This document shows positions 23,874-33,045 of a stretch of DNA of 64,000 nucleotides, in pieces (the stretch's first letter is position 1; the number at the start of each line of letters is the position of its first letter). Both the position numbers and the translations under genes were made by a program. The DNA is taken from positions 62,001 to 126,000 of the forward strand of contig QZJT01000124.1 in assembly GCA_003597935.1 (NCBI GenBank), given 5' to 3'. Under the pieces are notes generated by a model. It was not told the DNA's origin, did no database searches, and saw only the letters and a program-made list of their open reading frames with translations. This DNA comes from Phycisphaerales bacterium. GTDB taxonomy: Bacteria > Planctomycetota > Phycisphaerae > UBA1845.

Positions 23874-26345
23874 CTACGAGCACGCGTCCTCATGCGACGG
23901 ACCCGCCGTCTCCAGGGCGGCGGTCACCGTGTTCTGGGTGAGGATCACCGGTAACACCTGCACGTTGTCCGGGGCGCAGGCGGGTACGATGATGTTCAGC
24001 GGCACCGCGGAGCGATGGTATCGCTTGAGGTCTTCTTCGATCGCCGGGTCGGGGTTGGTGAAGTCCGCCTTGATCGGCACTACGCCGAGCCTGGCCATCC
24101 GTTCGCGCACCGCCACGGTCTCCAGCACCGTCTTCTTGTTGGTCTGGCACGTCAGGCACCAGGTGGCGGTGTAGTCGACGTAGACGGTGTATCCCTGTCG
24201 CGACAGGGCTTCTGCCTTGCCCGGTTCGTAGGGCTGCCACGGGATCCCATCGTCCCAGTTCAGGCGGTTGTACTCGGCCACCACCCCCCTTGAACCCGCT
24301 CGACGCGCCGCCACCGCCTCCTGCGGGTCGAACATGTAGCGGTAACAGAAAAACCAGCCCCCCACGGCGACGGCCACGGCTACCAACCAGGTCGCGAACT
24401 GGGCGCCGGACCGCCAGTTGACGTCGATCTTGCCGACCAGCCAGCACGCCAGTCCCAGAAACGCAAGGAACGCCACCGTCCACACCACGCCGCCCTCATA
24501 CCACTGGTGGGACAGCACCCACAACAGCCACACGGCCGTGCCGATCAGGAGGAACCCCATCGCCTGTTTGAACGTGATCATCCAGTTGCCGGGGCGCGGC
24601 AGATAACGCATCCATCCGGGCGCAGCGGACAGCACCAGATAGGGAAGCGCCATTCCCAACCCGGCGGCTGTGAAGACAACGAAGGCCACCGAGCGGGGTT
24701 GCGAGGCCGCCCAGGCCAACGCCCCGCCCAGCAGCGGCGCCGTGCAGGCCGTGCCGAGGATGGTGGCCAGCAGGCCCTTGAGGAAAGCACCGGTGTATCC
24801 TTCCCGCTCGGCGGCGCCCGCCAGGGACGTGGTCGCCACGCCGGGCAGGTTGATCTCGAAAACGCCGAACAGGCTCAGCCCGAACACGAACATCACGGCC
24901 GTCAGCGCCACGACGACGTGGGGATTCTGCAGCGGCAGGTTCCCGCCCAGGACGGAAATCGCGCCGAAGCCCCAGAACCACACCATGATCCCCGCGCAGA
25001 ACGCCAGCCCCAGCCTCAGCACACGGCTGCGATCTTCTCCCGCTTGCTGGACGAAACTGAGTACCTTGATCGAAATCACCGGCAGCACGCAGGGCATGAC
25101 GTTGAGGATTAGCCCTCCCAGGAACCCGAACAGCAGATAGATCCCGATGCCGCCGATGCCGTCCGGGTCGACCGGTGGAGGGATCGCCGAGCCGGACTGC
25201 GTCGAACCGGCAGGGGTGAGGAGGTCAACCGTCGCGGAGGGTGCTTCCGCCGCGGACTCCACCGCCGCCTCCACGGCAGCGTCCGTCGCCATCGGTTCGA
25301 CCGGCGCCGTGGTGGCGCGGGGGTCTTCGCCAGTGACGGCGCCCAAGTCCGCGGTCTTCGACGCCAAGGTCGCCTCGAACGTCACCGACTCGGGTGGATA
25401 GCACTGGCCACCATCGGTACACGCCTGCATGCGGAAGATCCCCGCCAGTCGCAGGGGCGATTCCAGATCGGTGGATTCCACCGTCGCGGGAATGCGGATC
25501 GGGATTTCGCCCGAGAATTCGCTGACCTTGCCCAGGAACCTGGCCTCGCGGATCTGCGGGTGCGGGTAGACCGGGTCGAAAAACCGGATGCCGTCGGTCC
25601 GTTCGAGAAACGTGTCGGCCGCGATGTACCACTCTTCAGTCGGCTGGTGGCTCTGGATGTGCAGTCCTTTGGGAACGGACACGGTGACGACGAAGTCGAA
25701 GGCCGCGCCCTTTTCCGGGCGGAAGCCGACGACTTCCGCGGCAACCTTCACGCCCCGTTGCGATCGGGCCAGCGGCATGGCCCGCTGTGCCCGTCTGAAC
25801 ACGTCCTCGTGGGCGGGCTTGGGCTTGCTGCCCGGCGCTGCGACCGGAATCTCAAGGGACAGTGTTTTCTCTTCGAGGTAGCAAGTCGTGTTGCAGATCA
25901 GCCAGTCCAGCCTGGCCGTGATCGAGACGGTGTCGGATGCGATGGCGGCAGGAGGCGCGATCGTCGCCAGCAGCGTGGGCGCGCCGTCCAGAACGAAAGT
26001 CGTGATGTCGCCCTCGGCGACGTGCCGTCGCGGCGGGGGAAAACGAAGGGGTCCGGCGGTGAACCCGTCCGGCAATTCCCAGGTCACGTACGGACGCCGT
26101 CCACTCTGGCCGGGGTTGATCCAGTAGATGTGGTAGTCCTCGTCCAGGTCGAACGCGATCGCGACGTCGAACGGCTTCCCCGGGACGACGGATGCGACGT
26201 CGGCGTACAGGGTCGGGCGGCCGTGCGGACCGGCCTTATCGGGTGCGGCCGTCTGGGCGGCCTCGGCGCACGGGGGCAGACCCCACAGCGGGCACAGGGT
26301 CAGCATCAGCGTCCCAAGACGGCGAGATAGACCATTCACGGACAT
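23874..26345 (-). CDS. DsbD/ScsB-like transmembrane thiol-disulfide reductase
   Basis: 823 residues. After a signal peptide (LMLTLCPLWGLPPCAEA) comes a periplasmic N-terminal domain of the DsbD/ScsB type (DEDYHIYWINPGQSG, later LICNTTCYLEEK with a Cys pair, and a second part with MQACTDGGQCYPPE). The central membrane domain (about residues 400-660) contains LLFGFLGGLILNVMPCVLPV and GLLATILGTACTAPLLGGAL, whose cysteines carry electrons across the membrane. The C-terminal thioredoxin domain has WCLTCQTNKKTVLE. The protein moves reducing power from the cytoplasm to periplasmic thiols. GGAGAG precedes the ATG. It is transcribed alone. Confidence 0.92.
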   Translation of the reverse strand: MSVNGLSRRLGTLMLTLCPLWGLPPCAEAAQTAAPDKAGPHGRPTLYADVASVVPGKPFDVAIAFDLDEDYHIYWINPGQSGRRPYVTWELPDGFTAGPLRFPPPRRHVAEGDITTFVLDGAPTLLATIAPPAAIASDTVSITARLDWLICNTTCYLEEKTLSLEIPVAAPGSKPKPAHEDVFRRAQRAMPLARSQRGVKVAAEVVGFRPEKGAAFDFVVTVSVPKGLHIQSHQPTEEWYIAADTFLERTDGIRFFDPVYPHPQIREARFLGKVSEFSGEIPIRIPATVESTDLESPLRLAGIFRMQACTDGGQCYPPESVTFEATLASKTADLGAVTGEDPRATTAPVEPMATDAAVEAAVESAAEAPSATVDLLTPAGSTQSGSAIPPPVDPDGIGGIGIYLLFGFLGGLILNVMPCVLPVISIKVLSFVQQAGEDRSRVLRLGLAFCAGIMVWFWGFGAISVLGGNLPLQNPHVVVALTAVMFVFGLSLFGVFEINLPGVATTSLAGAAEREGYTGAFLKGLLATILGTACTAPLLGGALAWAASQPRSVAFVVFTAAGLGMALPYLVLSAAPGWMRYLPRPGNWMITFKQAMGFLLIGTAVWLLWVLSHQWYEGGVVWTVAFLAFLGLACWLVGKIDVNWRSGAQFATWLVAVAVAVGGWFFCYRYMFDPQEAVAARRAGSRGVVAEYNRLNWDDGIPWQPYEPGKAEALSRQGYTVYVDYTATWCLTCQTNKKTVLETVAVRERMARLGVVPIKADFTNPDPAIEEDLKRYHRSAVPLNIIVPACAPDNVQVLPVILTQNTVTAALETAGPSHEDACS

Positions 26346-26487
26346 GTACTCTCCACACTGCGGTCGCGCCTGATTCGCACTGCGACGGATTCGGCCCGCA
26401 CCCCTGCCGGTAGGCAGCCATCCCTCATTGTAGAATGAAACCCCTAGATTCCCACGCGTTCCACGATTCCACGGTTCTAGGGCCTCA

Positions 26488-26518
26488 GAGCCCCGCCTTT
26501 CAAGGCGGGGTCCGGCCG
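26488..26518. repeat. Family C palindrome (CCCCGCCTTTCAAGGCGGGG type)
   Basis: A hairpin-forming unit preceded by CAGAG. Related units occur at about 26669-26697, 29205-29226 and several places between 56205 and 56490. It lies in the DsbD-RNase Y intergenic region. Confidence 0.7.
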
Positions 26519-26560
26519 GATTCCCGCCTCGACGGTTTCTGACGTTTCAGCACCTCTCCT

Positions 26561-26700
26561 CTCAGCGCTTCGCCTCTCTCAGCGCTTCGCCTCTCTCAGC
26601 GCTTCGCCTCTCCGATCTCCGTCTGTCAGAGCCCTGCCTGTCAGAGCCCTGCCTGTCAGAGCCCCGCCTGTCAGAGCCCCGCCTTTCAAGGCGGGCGGAT
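26561..26700. repeat. Two short tandem repeat arrays (17-bp x3 and 15-bp x4)
   Basis: Three exact copies of CTCAGCGCTTCGCCTCT (26561-26611) are followed by four copies of TGTCAGAGCCCTGCC or its CCCCGCC variant (26624-26683), running into a family C palindrome (TTTCAAGGCGGG). The 15-bp unit is the arm of family C, so the array looks like expansion of that repeat. Confidence 0.85.
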
Positions 26701-26870
26701 CCCAAGTCGCCGCTCCCTCCGTATTGATGCCCGCGACCGTGCGTCCATTGCACTCCTGCGGTTTCGACCCGAGGGTTCCTGCCGCGCTCCTCTCCGGCGA
26801 CGGGCCGGGCTGGCCCCCAGGCGGTCGGATTCTCGCCATCGGCTGCTTTCGTATCGGTCCGGACCGCAGC

Positions 26871-26898
26871 TTGACACCGGCTTGGGACCCAGTATACT
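26871..26898 (+). promoter_or_regulatory. Near-consensus sigma-70-type promoter upstream of RNase Y
   Basis: TTGACA, a 16-bp spacer and TATACT. This is the best -35/-10 pair I noticed in the window. The first gene downstream (rny) starts about 600 nt later, so the transcript has a long leader or contains a separate RNA. Confidence 0.8.
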
Positions 26899-26904
26899 CA
26901 CCGG

Positions 26905-27508
26905 GCTGGGAAGCCGCTCAGCGGGGGCGGCAACCATCTATGGATACGGAGCTTATCGTCTGGCGCGTTGATTGCTAGTCAACCGGTCGGACGGACGCGA
27001 TGCCCGGAGCGCATTGCAGAGACGTGCTCGCCGACATCAGTGGTTTGCGGGCCGTGGCGGGACTGTTCTCGATGACATCGACTCCGGTGCTGCCGGGGTT
27101 GATTCGGTGGTTGCAGGATTGATGGGCCGCCGTCACGGCGGCGGTCGGGTCAACAGGGGCTGAGGGTCGCACAATTGGTTCACTCGTGTACTGTCCGTCG
27201 CACACACTCGGATGTCGACGTCCCGGCGGGCGCGGCAGGGTGGGTCTCCGACATCGCCCGGACGGGTTTGACGCCCGAACACCGGCTTGGGTCTGTCCAG
27301 GCGAGTTGATCGCGGCGTCCGTAGAACCATTGTGTCAGGCCTGTCGACGCCGGCGTCGCCGCCGGATCCCGCGCGGCGCCTGACTGGCGGCTCTCGCCTC
27401 GGCCACACATCAGCACTCCCGTCACGCACTCCTCTGCGGCCTGCCGGCGCCGTCTCGACTGCGACGCGCCCGCGATACGGCCGGACTTGGACATAAAGGG
27501 TGGGTCGA
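26905..27508 (+). other. Long transcribed leader or unrecognised non-coding RNA
   Basis: About 600 nt between a strong promoter and the RNase Y start. No ORF here has a ribosome binding site or a family-like sequence. Local hairpins are visible (GTTGA with TCAAC near 26969-26985, GCCGCCGTCACGGCGGC near 27126). I looked for tmRNA, SRP RNA and RNase P core motifs and did not find them. It may be an autoregulatory leader, since RNase Y would act on it, or a novel RNA. Confidence 0.35.
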
Positions 27509-29098
27509 ATGATGGGGTTCGACGTTCTGGCAGAGAGCACGGCCGCGGTGACCACCGGCGTGGCGTTCCTGGCGTTCGCCCTCGGCGCGTCCGCGATGTA
27601 CGCGGTCCTGCACTACCTCGGAAAGCTGCAGATCGCCGCCGCCCAGGCGAAGGCCGAGGCCATCGTCGCCGAAGCGAAGGCGGACGCGGAGCAGATCCGC
27701 AAGACCGCGGAGGTCGACGCGCGCGACGAGTTCATCAAGAAGATGGACGAGTTCGAGAAGGAGTCCGCCGATACCCGCCGCGAACTGAAGGAAATCGAGA
27801 AGCGCCTCGCCAAGCGCGAGGACAACTTCGAGGCCAAGCTGGATACGCTGGTGGCCAAGGAAAAGAAGCTCGACCAGCGGCAGCAGCAGGTCGACGAGCG
27901 GGCCGCCGCGCTCAAGAAACTGCACGAGGAGGCGGATACGCTGCTCGTCAAGCGGCGGGAGGAACTCCAGCGCATCAGCGGCATGTCGGCCGAGCAGGGG
28001 CGCGAACTGCTGCTGAGCCAGCTCAAGACGGAACTCGAGCAGGAAAGCGCCCAGTTGGTTGCGGAGTCGGTCGCCGAGGCCAAGGAGGAGGCCAAGACCA
28101 AATCGCGCGACATCATCCTGACCGCCATCCAGCGCTATGCCGCCGAGCACACGTCGGAAGGCACCGTCTCCACCGTCACCATCCCCTCCGACGACATGAA
28201 GGGCCGCGTCATCGGCCGGGAGGGCCGCAACATCCGCGCCTTCGAGAAAGTCACCGGCGTGGACGTGATCGTCGATGACACCCCGGGCGTGGTGGTGGTC
28301 AGTTCGTTCGACCCGGTCCGCCGCGAGAAGGCCCGCGCCTCGCTGGAGCGGCTCATTCAGGACGGCCGCATCCACCCCGGTCGCATCGAAGAGGTCTTCA
28401 ACGAGGTCACCCGCGAGGTGGACCAGGACATCATCGACTCGGGCAAGGCGGCCGCCATGGAGGCGCACGTCGGCGGCCTCCATCGCAAGCTCATCGACTT
28501 GATGGGCCGCCTCAAATGGCGCACCAGCTACGGCCAGAACGTGCTGCGGCACAGCATCGAGGTCGCCTTCCTGTGCCAGGCGATCGCCGATGAACTCGGG
28601 CTGGATGGGCGCCTCGCCCGCCGGTGCGGCTTCCTGCACGACGTCGGCAAGGCGGTGGACCATGAAATCGAAGGGGGCCATCCGAAGATCGGCGCCGACA
28701 TCTGCCGCCGGCTTCGCGAGCGGCCCGAGGTGCTCAACGCCATCGAGGGCCACCACGGCGACGTCGAGTCCACGTCGCCCTATACGCCGATCGTCATGGC
28801 GGCCGATGCCATCAGCGCGGCCCGGCCCGGGGGACGCCGCGAGTCGCTGGAACGCTACATCCAGCGGCTGCGGCAGTTCGAGGAGATCGCCACCGCCCAC
28901 AACGGCGTCAAGGAGGCGTACGCGATCCAGGCCGGGCGCGAGGTCCGCGTCATCGTGGACGCCAAAAAGGTGGACGACGCGCTGGCCGCCAAGCTGGCGC
29001 GCGACATCGCCGTGCAGGTGGAGTCGGAGATGACCTACCCGGGCGAGATCAAGGTGACCGTGCTGCGGGAAGTGCGGGCGGTCGAATTCGCGAAGTAG
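27509..29098 (+). CDS. rny: Ribonuclease Y, membrane-anchored endoribonuclease
   Basis: About 529 residues from ATG 27509, preceded by AAAGGGTGG. Order: an N-terminal membrane helix ([20 protein letters not shown]), a long charged coiled coil (about 35-190), a KH domain ([20 protein letters not shown]) and an HD domain ([20 protein letters not shown], about residues 370-395) with metal-binding His/Asp. It starts decay of many mRNAs at the membrane, often in a degradosome. rny followed by a ymdB-type gene is a conserved pair in several phyla, seen here too. A palindromic repeat array separates the two genes. Confidence 0.97.
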   Translation: MMGFDVLAESTAAVTTGVAFLAFALGASAMYAVLHYLGKLQIAAAQAKAEAIVAEAKADAEQIRKTAEVDARDEFIKKMDEFEKESADTRRELKEIEKRLAKREDNFEAKLDTLVAKEKKLDQRQQQVDERAAALKKLHEEADTLLVKRREELQRISGMSAEQGRELLLSQLKTELEQESAQLVAESVAEAKEEAKTKSRDIILTAIQRYAAEHTSEGTVSTVTIPSDDMKGRVIGREGRNIRAFEKVTGVDVIVDDTPGVVVVSSFDPVRREKARASLERLIQDGRIHPGRIEEVFNEVTREVDQDIIDSGKAAAMEAHVGGLHRKLIDLMGRLKWRTSYGQNVLRHSIEVAFLCQAIADELGLDGRLARRCGFLHDVGKAVDHEIEGGHPKIGADICRRLRERPEVLNAIEGHHGDVESTSPYTPIVMAADAISAARPGGRRESLERYIQRLRQFEEIATAHNGVKEAYAIQAGREVRVIVDAKKVDDALAAKLARDIAVQVESEMTYPGEIKVTVLREVRAVEFAK

Positions 29099-29104
29099 AC
29101 TTGC

Positions 29105-29285
29105 TGTGTGTGGCACCGGTCCGGTGTGGCACCGGTCCGGTGTGGCACCGGTTTTCAACCGGTGATTCTGTGTGTGGCACCGGCTTCCAGCCGGTGTTCC
29201 GCCCGGCATGAATGCCGGGGCTCTGAGTGTGGCACCGGCTTGCAGCCGGTGATTCAGTGTGTGGCGCCGGCTTTCAACCGGTATC
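29105..29285. repeat. Mixed palindromic repeat array between rny and the ymdB-like gene
   Basis: Six variants of GTGTGGCACCGG...CCGGTG (two truncated to GGTCC), with a family C-type unit (GCCCGGCATGAATGCCGG) in the middle. Each complete unit can form a hairpin of about 6 bp. In mRNA they would be a run of stem-loops between the two coding regions. Confidence 0.8.
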
Positions 29286-29319
29286 GCTTCAGAGGGGTTC
29301 CCGGAAGGTCCAATCCCGC

Positions 29320-30123
29320 ATGACTCTGCGAATCCTGTGCGTGGGCGACGTTGTGGGGCAACCGGGTCGCCGCGCCCTGCGCCATGGTCTGGAAGAGATC
29401 GCAAACTCGCGTGCCGTCGACTGCGCCATCGTCAACGTCGAGAACGCCGCCGGCGGATCCGGCCTGACGGCCCAACTGTACGACAAGTTTCGCAACATGG
29501 GCGCTCACGTCTTAACGCTGGGCGATCACGTCTACCGCCGCAAGGAGATCATCCCGATTCTGGAGCGGTCGGACTGCGCCGTGCGGCCGGCAAACCTCCC
29601 CAAGGACGCTCCCGGAAAGGAGTTCGCGGTCTACCGCACCCGCAGCGGGCACGCCATCGCCGTGATCTCCGTCCTGGGCCGGCTTTTCATGAAGCAGCCG
29701 CTCGACTGCCCGTTCCGCACCGTCGATCGCGTGCTCGGCCTGCTGCCGCCGGACGTGCGGGTGGTCGTCGTGGACGTACACGCCGAGGCCACCAGCGAGA
29801 AGGTGGCGATGGGCTGGCACCTGGACGGGCGGGTCAGCGTCGTCTTCGGCACCCACACCCACGTCCCCACCGCCGACGAGCGGGTGCTGCCGCGCGGGAC
29901 GGCCTACGTCACCGACGTGGGCATGACCGGCCCCTACGACTCCGTCCTGGGCCGCCGCACCGACCGGGTGCTCTCAGCGATGATTACCGGTGTGCCCATC
30001 TCGTTCGACGTCGCCACGCAGGACGCCCGCATGAGCGGCATCATCGCCGAAGTGGACCCCCGCAACGGCAAGGCGCTCGCCATCGAGCGCGTCCACGTCC
30101 GCGTGGCGGACGCCCCGGAGTAA
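29320..30123 (+). CDS. ymdB: YmdB-like metallophosphoesterase (cyclic-nucleotide phosphodiesterase type)
   Basis: 267 residues from ATG 29320 (GGAAGG about 11 nt upstream). The start MTLRILCVGDVVGQPGRRAL, the IVNVENAAGGSGLT motif and FGTHTHVPTADERVLPRGTA with YVTDVGMTGPYDSVLG define the TIGR00282 family. Bacillus YmdB hydrolyses cyclic nucleotides and affects biofilm and motility decisions. One metal-site motif reads LGDHVY where most relatives have GNH; Asp can bind metal but activity may differ. It follows rny as in other bacteria. Confidence 0.9.
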   Translation: MTLRILCVGDVVGQPGRRALRHGLEEIANSRAVDCAIVNVENAAGGSGLTAQLYDKFRNMGAHVLTLGDHVYRRKEIIPILERSDCAVRPANLPKDAPGKEFAVYRTRSGHAIAVISVLGRLFMKQPLDCPFRTVDRVLGLLPPDVRVVVVDVHAEATSEKVAMGWHLDGRVSVVFGTHTHVPTADERVLPRGTAYVTDVGMTGPYDSVLGRRTDRVLSAMITGVPISFDVATQDARMSGIIAEVDPRNGKALAIERVHVRVADAPE

Positions 30124-30196
30124 ACGTGCACTCACGGGAGAGCGATGTACCGACATCGGCGTCGCGCGTGTCGCCGCCGCACGTGTTGCACGCGGA

Positions 30197-30730
30197 TTGA
30201 CGTCGAGGGACGATCCCAAAGCGCCGGGCCACGGGCCGACGCCGCGTGATCCCGTGAAGACCGTCCAGACGCTTACGTCGCTCCATCTGTCGCACCATCA
30301 GCGGGCGCAGTTGATCGAGCACGCCCTCGCGGCGTATCCGTTCGAGTGTTGCGGGCTGTTGCTGGGGCGGGTCCGCCGAGGCGCCGCCGTTGTCGAGCGG
30401 GTCATACCGGCCGCCAACATTGCCGAGGGCGATCGCTGCAAGCGTTTTCAGGTGGACTGGCGCACGCTGCTGGACGCTTATCGCCTGGCGCGGGTGGAAG
30501 CGCTTGAAGTCTTCGGCTCTTACCATTCCCATCCGGAAGGGCCGGTCCGGCCGAGCGTTCTGGATGAGCGTGAGGCACTGTCCGGGCACGTGTGCGTGAT
30601 CGTCGGGCCGGTCCTTCAGGCGGAGCCTCAGTGCGGCGCCTGGGTGCTGTCTCCGATGGGGACCATGACGGGTATCGATGTCATTCTCTCCGGCGACAGC
30701 GAGATCGCCACCGACGCGGATCACGTCTGA
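30197..30730 (+). CDS. JAMM/MPN+ metallopeptidase (Mov34 family)
   Basis: 177 residues from a TTG; GTG 30254 is an equally reasonable start just before the domain. The zinc motif is complete: the upstream Glu in YPFECCGLLLG and HSHPEGPVRPSVLD, which fits HxHP-x6-S-x2-D. Bacterial members cut C-terminal extensions from ubiquitin-like sulfur carriers (cysteine or thiamine/molybdopterin pathways) or isopeptide bonds. No ThiS/MoaD-like gene is adjacent, so the substrate is unknown. It follows the ymdB-like gene by 73 nt on the same strand. Confidence 0.88.
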   Translation: MTSRDDPKAPGHGPTPRDPVKTVQTLTSLHLSHHQRAQLIEHALAAYPFECCGLLLGRVRRGAAVVERVIPAANIAEGDRCKRFQVDWRTLLDAYRLARVEALEVFGSYHSHPEGPVRPSVLDEREALSGHVCVIVGPVLQAEPQCGAWVLSPMGTMTGIDVILSGDSEIATDADHV

Positions 30731-30783
30731 TGTCCGGCGGAAGGGTCGGACGGTGCCGCGGATGCTGCACCGCCCGCGTTTTT

Positions 30784-30812
30784 TTGAATCGACCAGCCGA
30801 TTCCGCTAAACT
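30784..30812 (+). promoter_or_regulatory. Putative promoter of the secreted NHL-like gene
   Basis: TTGAAT, 17-bp spacer, TAAACT, about 70 nt before the ATG at 30885. Good agreement with sigma-70 type boxes, so the gene is probably transcribed separately from the JAMM gene. Confidence 0.6.
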
Positions 30813-30884
30813 GCGTGAATCAGTCTTCAAGCCGCGGCGCCGTCGCGGCCGGTGTACTGGTTCCATGATCGAGGAGGAACGGAA

Positions 30885-31964
30885 ATGACGATCAGATGCC
30901 TGGCTTTGGGAGTGCTGCTCTGGGCCATCGCGCCGGTGGCGCAGGCGCAGTTGATGCTGGTGGACAGCGGCGGCGACCGCGTGATGCTGTTCGATCCCAA
31001 CGACGGGTCGGTGCTGGACGAGAACTGGCTGACCGACATCAACGCTCAGGGATGGGCCTTCACGACGCCCAAGGAGGCGACCATCGTGGACGGTGAGATC
31101 TGGGTAGCGGACCAGATCGAGGACGCGGTACACCGCTTCGACCCGGAACGTAACTTCCTGTCCAGCATCGAAACCGGGCCCAATGGGGCGCCGCTGGACA
31201 ACATCCGCAGCCTGGGGTTCGACGGGCAGACGGTCTACGTGGTCAACGCGGCCGGCCAGATCGGTAACGCGGTGGTCACCTACGACGCTGGCGGCAACAA
31301 CACCGGCTCCTTCGCGGTCAACGGAAGCTGTTTCGACGCCGAGGCCTTCGAGGGCGACGTGCTGGTGACCAACTCGACGACCCACGCCGTGCAGCGCTAC
31401 CGCAACGGGCAGTTCCTGGAAGATTTCGCCGTCGATCTCGATTTCGCCGAGCAACTGGTCGTCCTGCCGGACGGGACGGTGCTGGTGGCCAACGCCATCG
31501 CCCCGGCCGGCGAGCGCGGCCTCTACCACTACGAGCCGGACGGCGAGCTGATTACCTTCGTCGACGTGCAGTCGATCGGCAACCCGGTCGTCCGCGGCGG
31601 CTACCTGCTGGGCAACGGAAGCTACCTCGTCTCCTCCGGCGGCGGCATCTACACCGCCGAGCCGGACGGGCAGGGGGGGTACATCTTCACGAAGGTCTCC
31701 GACGCCGACGGACAGTACGTGACGACTCTGTCCACCGGGTGCGGCGAACGGGCCAGGCTGAAGGCCAGGTGCAAGCAGGGCGGCGAAAAAGTGGTCGGCA
31801 AGCTCAAACGGGCCGAGCCCAACACCGCCGTGACCTTCCGCCTCGACGGCGGCAACCCCCAGGGCGCTCAGACCAACAACGATGGCAAGGCGAAGACCCG
31901 GTGGAAAAACCAGCAGCCCGGTCCCCACGAGGTGACGGTGTGTGATCTAAGCGCCGAGTGCTGA
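30885..31964 (+). CDS. Exported NHL/SMP-30-like beta-propeller protein
   Basis: 359 residues from ATG 30885 with GAGGAGG upstream; the ORF-track start is 11 codons earlier. A signal peptide (LALGVLLWAIAPVAQAQ) leads into six blade-like repeats of a strand-turn pattern (LVDSGGDRVMLFDPNDGSVL, IWVADQIEDAVHRFDPE, VLVTNSTTHAVQRYRNG and others), as in NHL or gluconolactonase-like propellers. The last 75 residues are a separate basic, Cys-containing module (CGERARLKARCKQGG ... VCDLSAEC) with an immunoglobulin-like feel. No catalytic residues are identifiable. Its exported, repeat-built style matches cassettes A and B, but it has no EF-hand tail. Confidence 0.75.
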   Translation: MTIRCLALGVLLWAIAPVAQAQLMLVDSGGDRVMLFDPNDGSVLDENWLTDINAQGWAFTTPKEATIVDGEIWVADQIEDAVHRFDPERNFLSSIETGPNGAPLDNIRSLGFDGQTVYVVNAAGQIGNAVVTYDAGGNNTGSFAVNGSCFDAEAFEGDVLVTNSTTHAVQRYRNGQFLEDFAVDLDFAEQLVVLPDGTVLVANAIAPAGERGLYHYEPDGELITFVDVQSIGNPVVRGGYLLGNGSYLVSSGGGIYTAEPDGQGGYIFTKVSDADGQYVTTLSTGCGERARLKARCKQGGEKVVGKLKRAEPNTAVTFRLDGGNPQGAQTNNDGKAKTRWKNQQPGPHEVTVCDLSAEC

Positions 31965-32147
31965 CCCGCCCGGCGTCGGGTCGTCACACGGCGCGGGCGT
32001 TGCCCGCAACCGAAGACAAGAAGACGGAATGTTCGGCGCCGCAGCGGTGACCTTTGTCGGGAGCCGCCGCCAGACGGCGGCCTGCCCAGCAGCCGCGCCC
32101 GACCCGGCCGAATCTTCCGGACATGCGGTGCGTATCCATCGGTGCCG

Positions 32148-32176
32148 TTGGCTCGCCGGGCAACGTTGCGTAGAAT
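32148..32176 (+). promoter_or_regulatory. Promoter of the PIN-domain toxin operon
   Basis: TTGGCT, exactly 17 bp, then TAGAAT. The predicted transcription start coincides with the GTG at 32183, so the mRNA may be leaderless. Confidence 0.65.
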
Positions 32177-32182
32177 GCGGGT

Positions 32183-32659
32183 GTGCGACCGACGGTATAC
32201 ATCGAGACGACGATCCCGTTGTACTACTGCGATGACCGACCAGCCCTGGCGGCGGACATCGCTCGGACTCGTGAGTGGTGGGACCGGGAACGGGGCAGCT
32301 ACGAGTGCTTTATTTCGTCGGTCGTAGTCGACGAACTGGCTTCGGGCAGCTATCCGACACAGTCCGATTGCCCGTCCCTGATCGAGCGTATTCCATCGCT
32401 GGCGGTCGAATCCAACGTGCTGGAAATCGCGGAGGCATACCGGGCGCGCAAGCTGATGCCCCACGATCCGGCCGCCGACGCGGTCCATCTTGCACTGGCG
32501 TCGTTTTATCGCATGGACTATCTGATCACCTGGAATTGTCGTCACCTCGCCAACGCGAACAAAACAAAGCACCTTGAGGTGCTGAACGTCCAGATGGGAC
32601 TATCGGTTCCCATTCTGGTGACGCCTTATATGCTGATGCCGATGGAGTCAGTCGAATGA
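32183..32659 (+). CDS. PIN-domain ribonuclease, VapC-like toxin
   Basis: 158 residues from a GTG. The N-terminus (RPTVYIETTIPLYYCDDRPA) has the first acidic residue of the PIN fold in YIETT; later come VVVDELASG and the PAADAVHLALASFYRMDYLI segment with conserved Asp, then TWNCRHLANAN, the signature end of this PIN subgroup. Such toxins cleave RNA when not bound by an antitoxin. The next ORF overlaps by 4 nt (ATGA), making a toxin-first pair. The promoter lies at the start codon, with no ribosome binding site, which suggests a leaderless message. Confidence 0.85.
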   Translation: MRPTVYIETTIPLYYCDDRPALAADIARTREWWDRERGSYECFISSVVVDELASGSYPTQSDCPSLIERIPSLAVESNVLEIAEAYRARKLMPHDPAADAVHLALASFYRMDYLITWNCRHLANANKTKHLEVLNVQMGLSVPILVTPYMLMPMESVE

Positions 32660-32847
32660 GCGCGGACGGTCCCATCGTGGAAGAAGTCCGGCAACGCCGC
32701 CACGAGATCAGCGAGCGATTCGGACATGACCTGAAGGCGTATGCCGAGCACCTGAAGCGCGTCGAGGAGAAGTACCGTGACCAGGTGGTCAGCCAGATCA
32801 CGGTCGTGCCGTCCACGCCGAGGCAGCCGTCGCCGCCCCGGGCGTGA
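32656..32847 (+). CDS. Putative antitoxin of the PIN toxin
   Basis: 63 residues, acidic-basic and helical (VEEVRQRRHEISERFGHDLK, AYAEHLKRVEEKYRDQVV), overlapping the toxin gene by ATGA. No DNA-binding motif is plain. Small partners of this kind, beginning with I-EEVR--R--I and F-HD, commonly accompany PIN toxins of the YIETT group. The antitoxin role is inferred from size and coupling. A degenerate GC palindrome region (32870-32945) follows. Confidence 0.65.
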   Translation: MSADGPIVEEVRQRRHEISERFGHDLKAYAEHLKRVEEKYRDQVVSQITVVPSTPRQPSPPRA

Positions 32848-33045
32848 CGTCCGAGGGCAGACGCGGCCGGCCGGCGCGGGTGACGCCCGCAGACGGGCTT
32901 CACCCGCGGCTACAGCCCTCGGGCCGCTGCGCGGCAGCAGAGCGGGGCGGCTCCGTCGGGGATGTTGACCCTCCCACCCTCCGCGTCGTCTGCGTCCTCG
33001 GCGGCCTTCTTCTTCGCCCGCGCGATCGGCGCAGCGACCGCCGCG

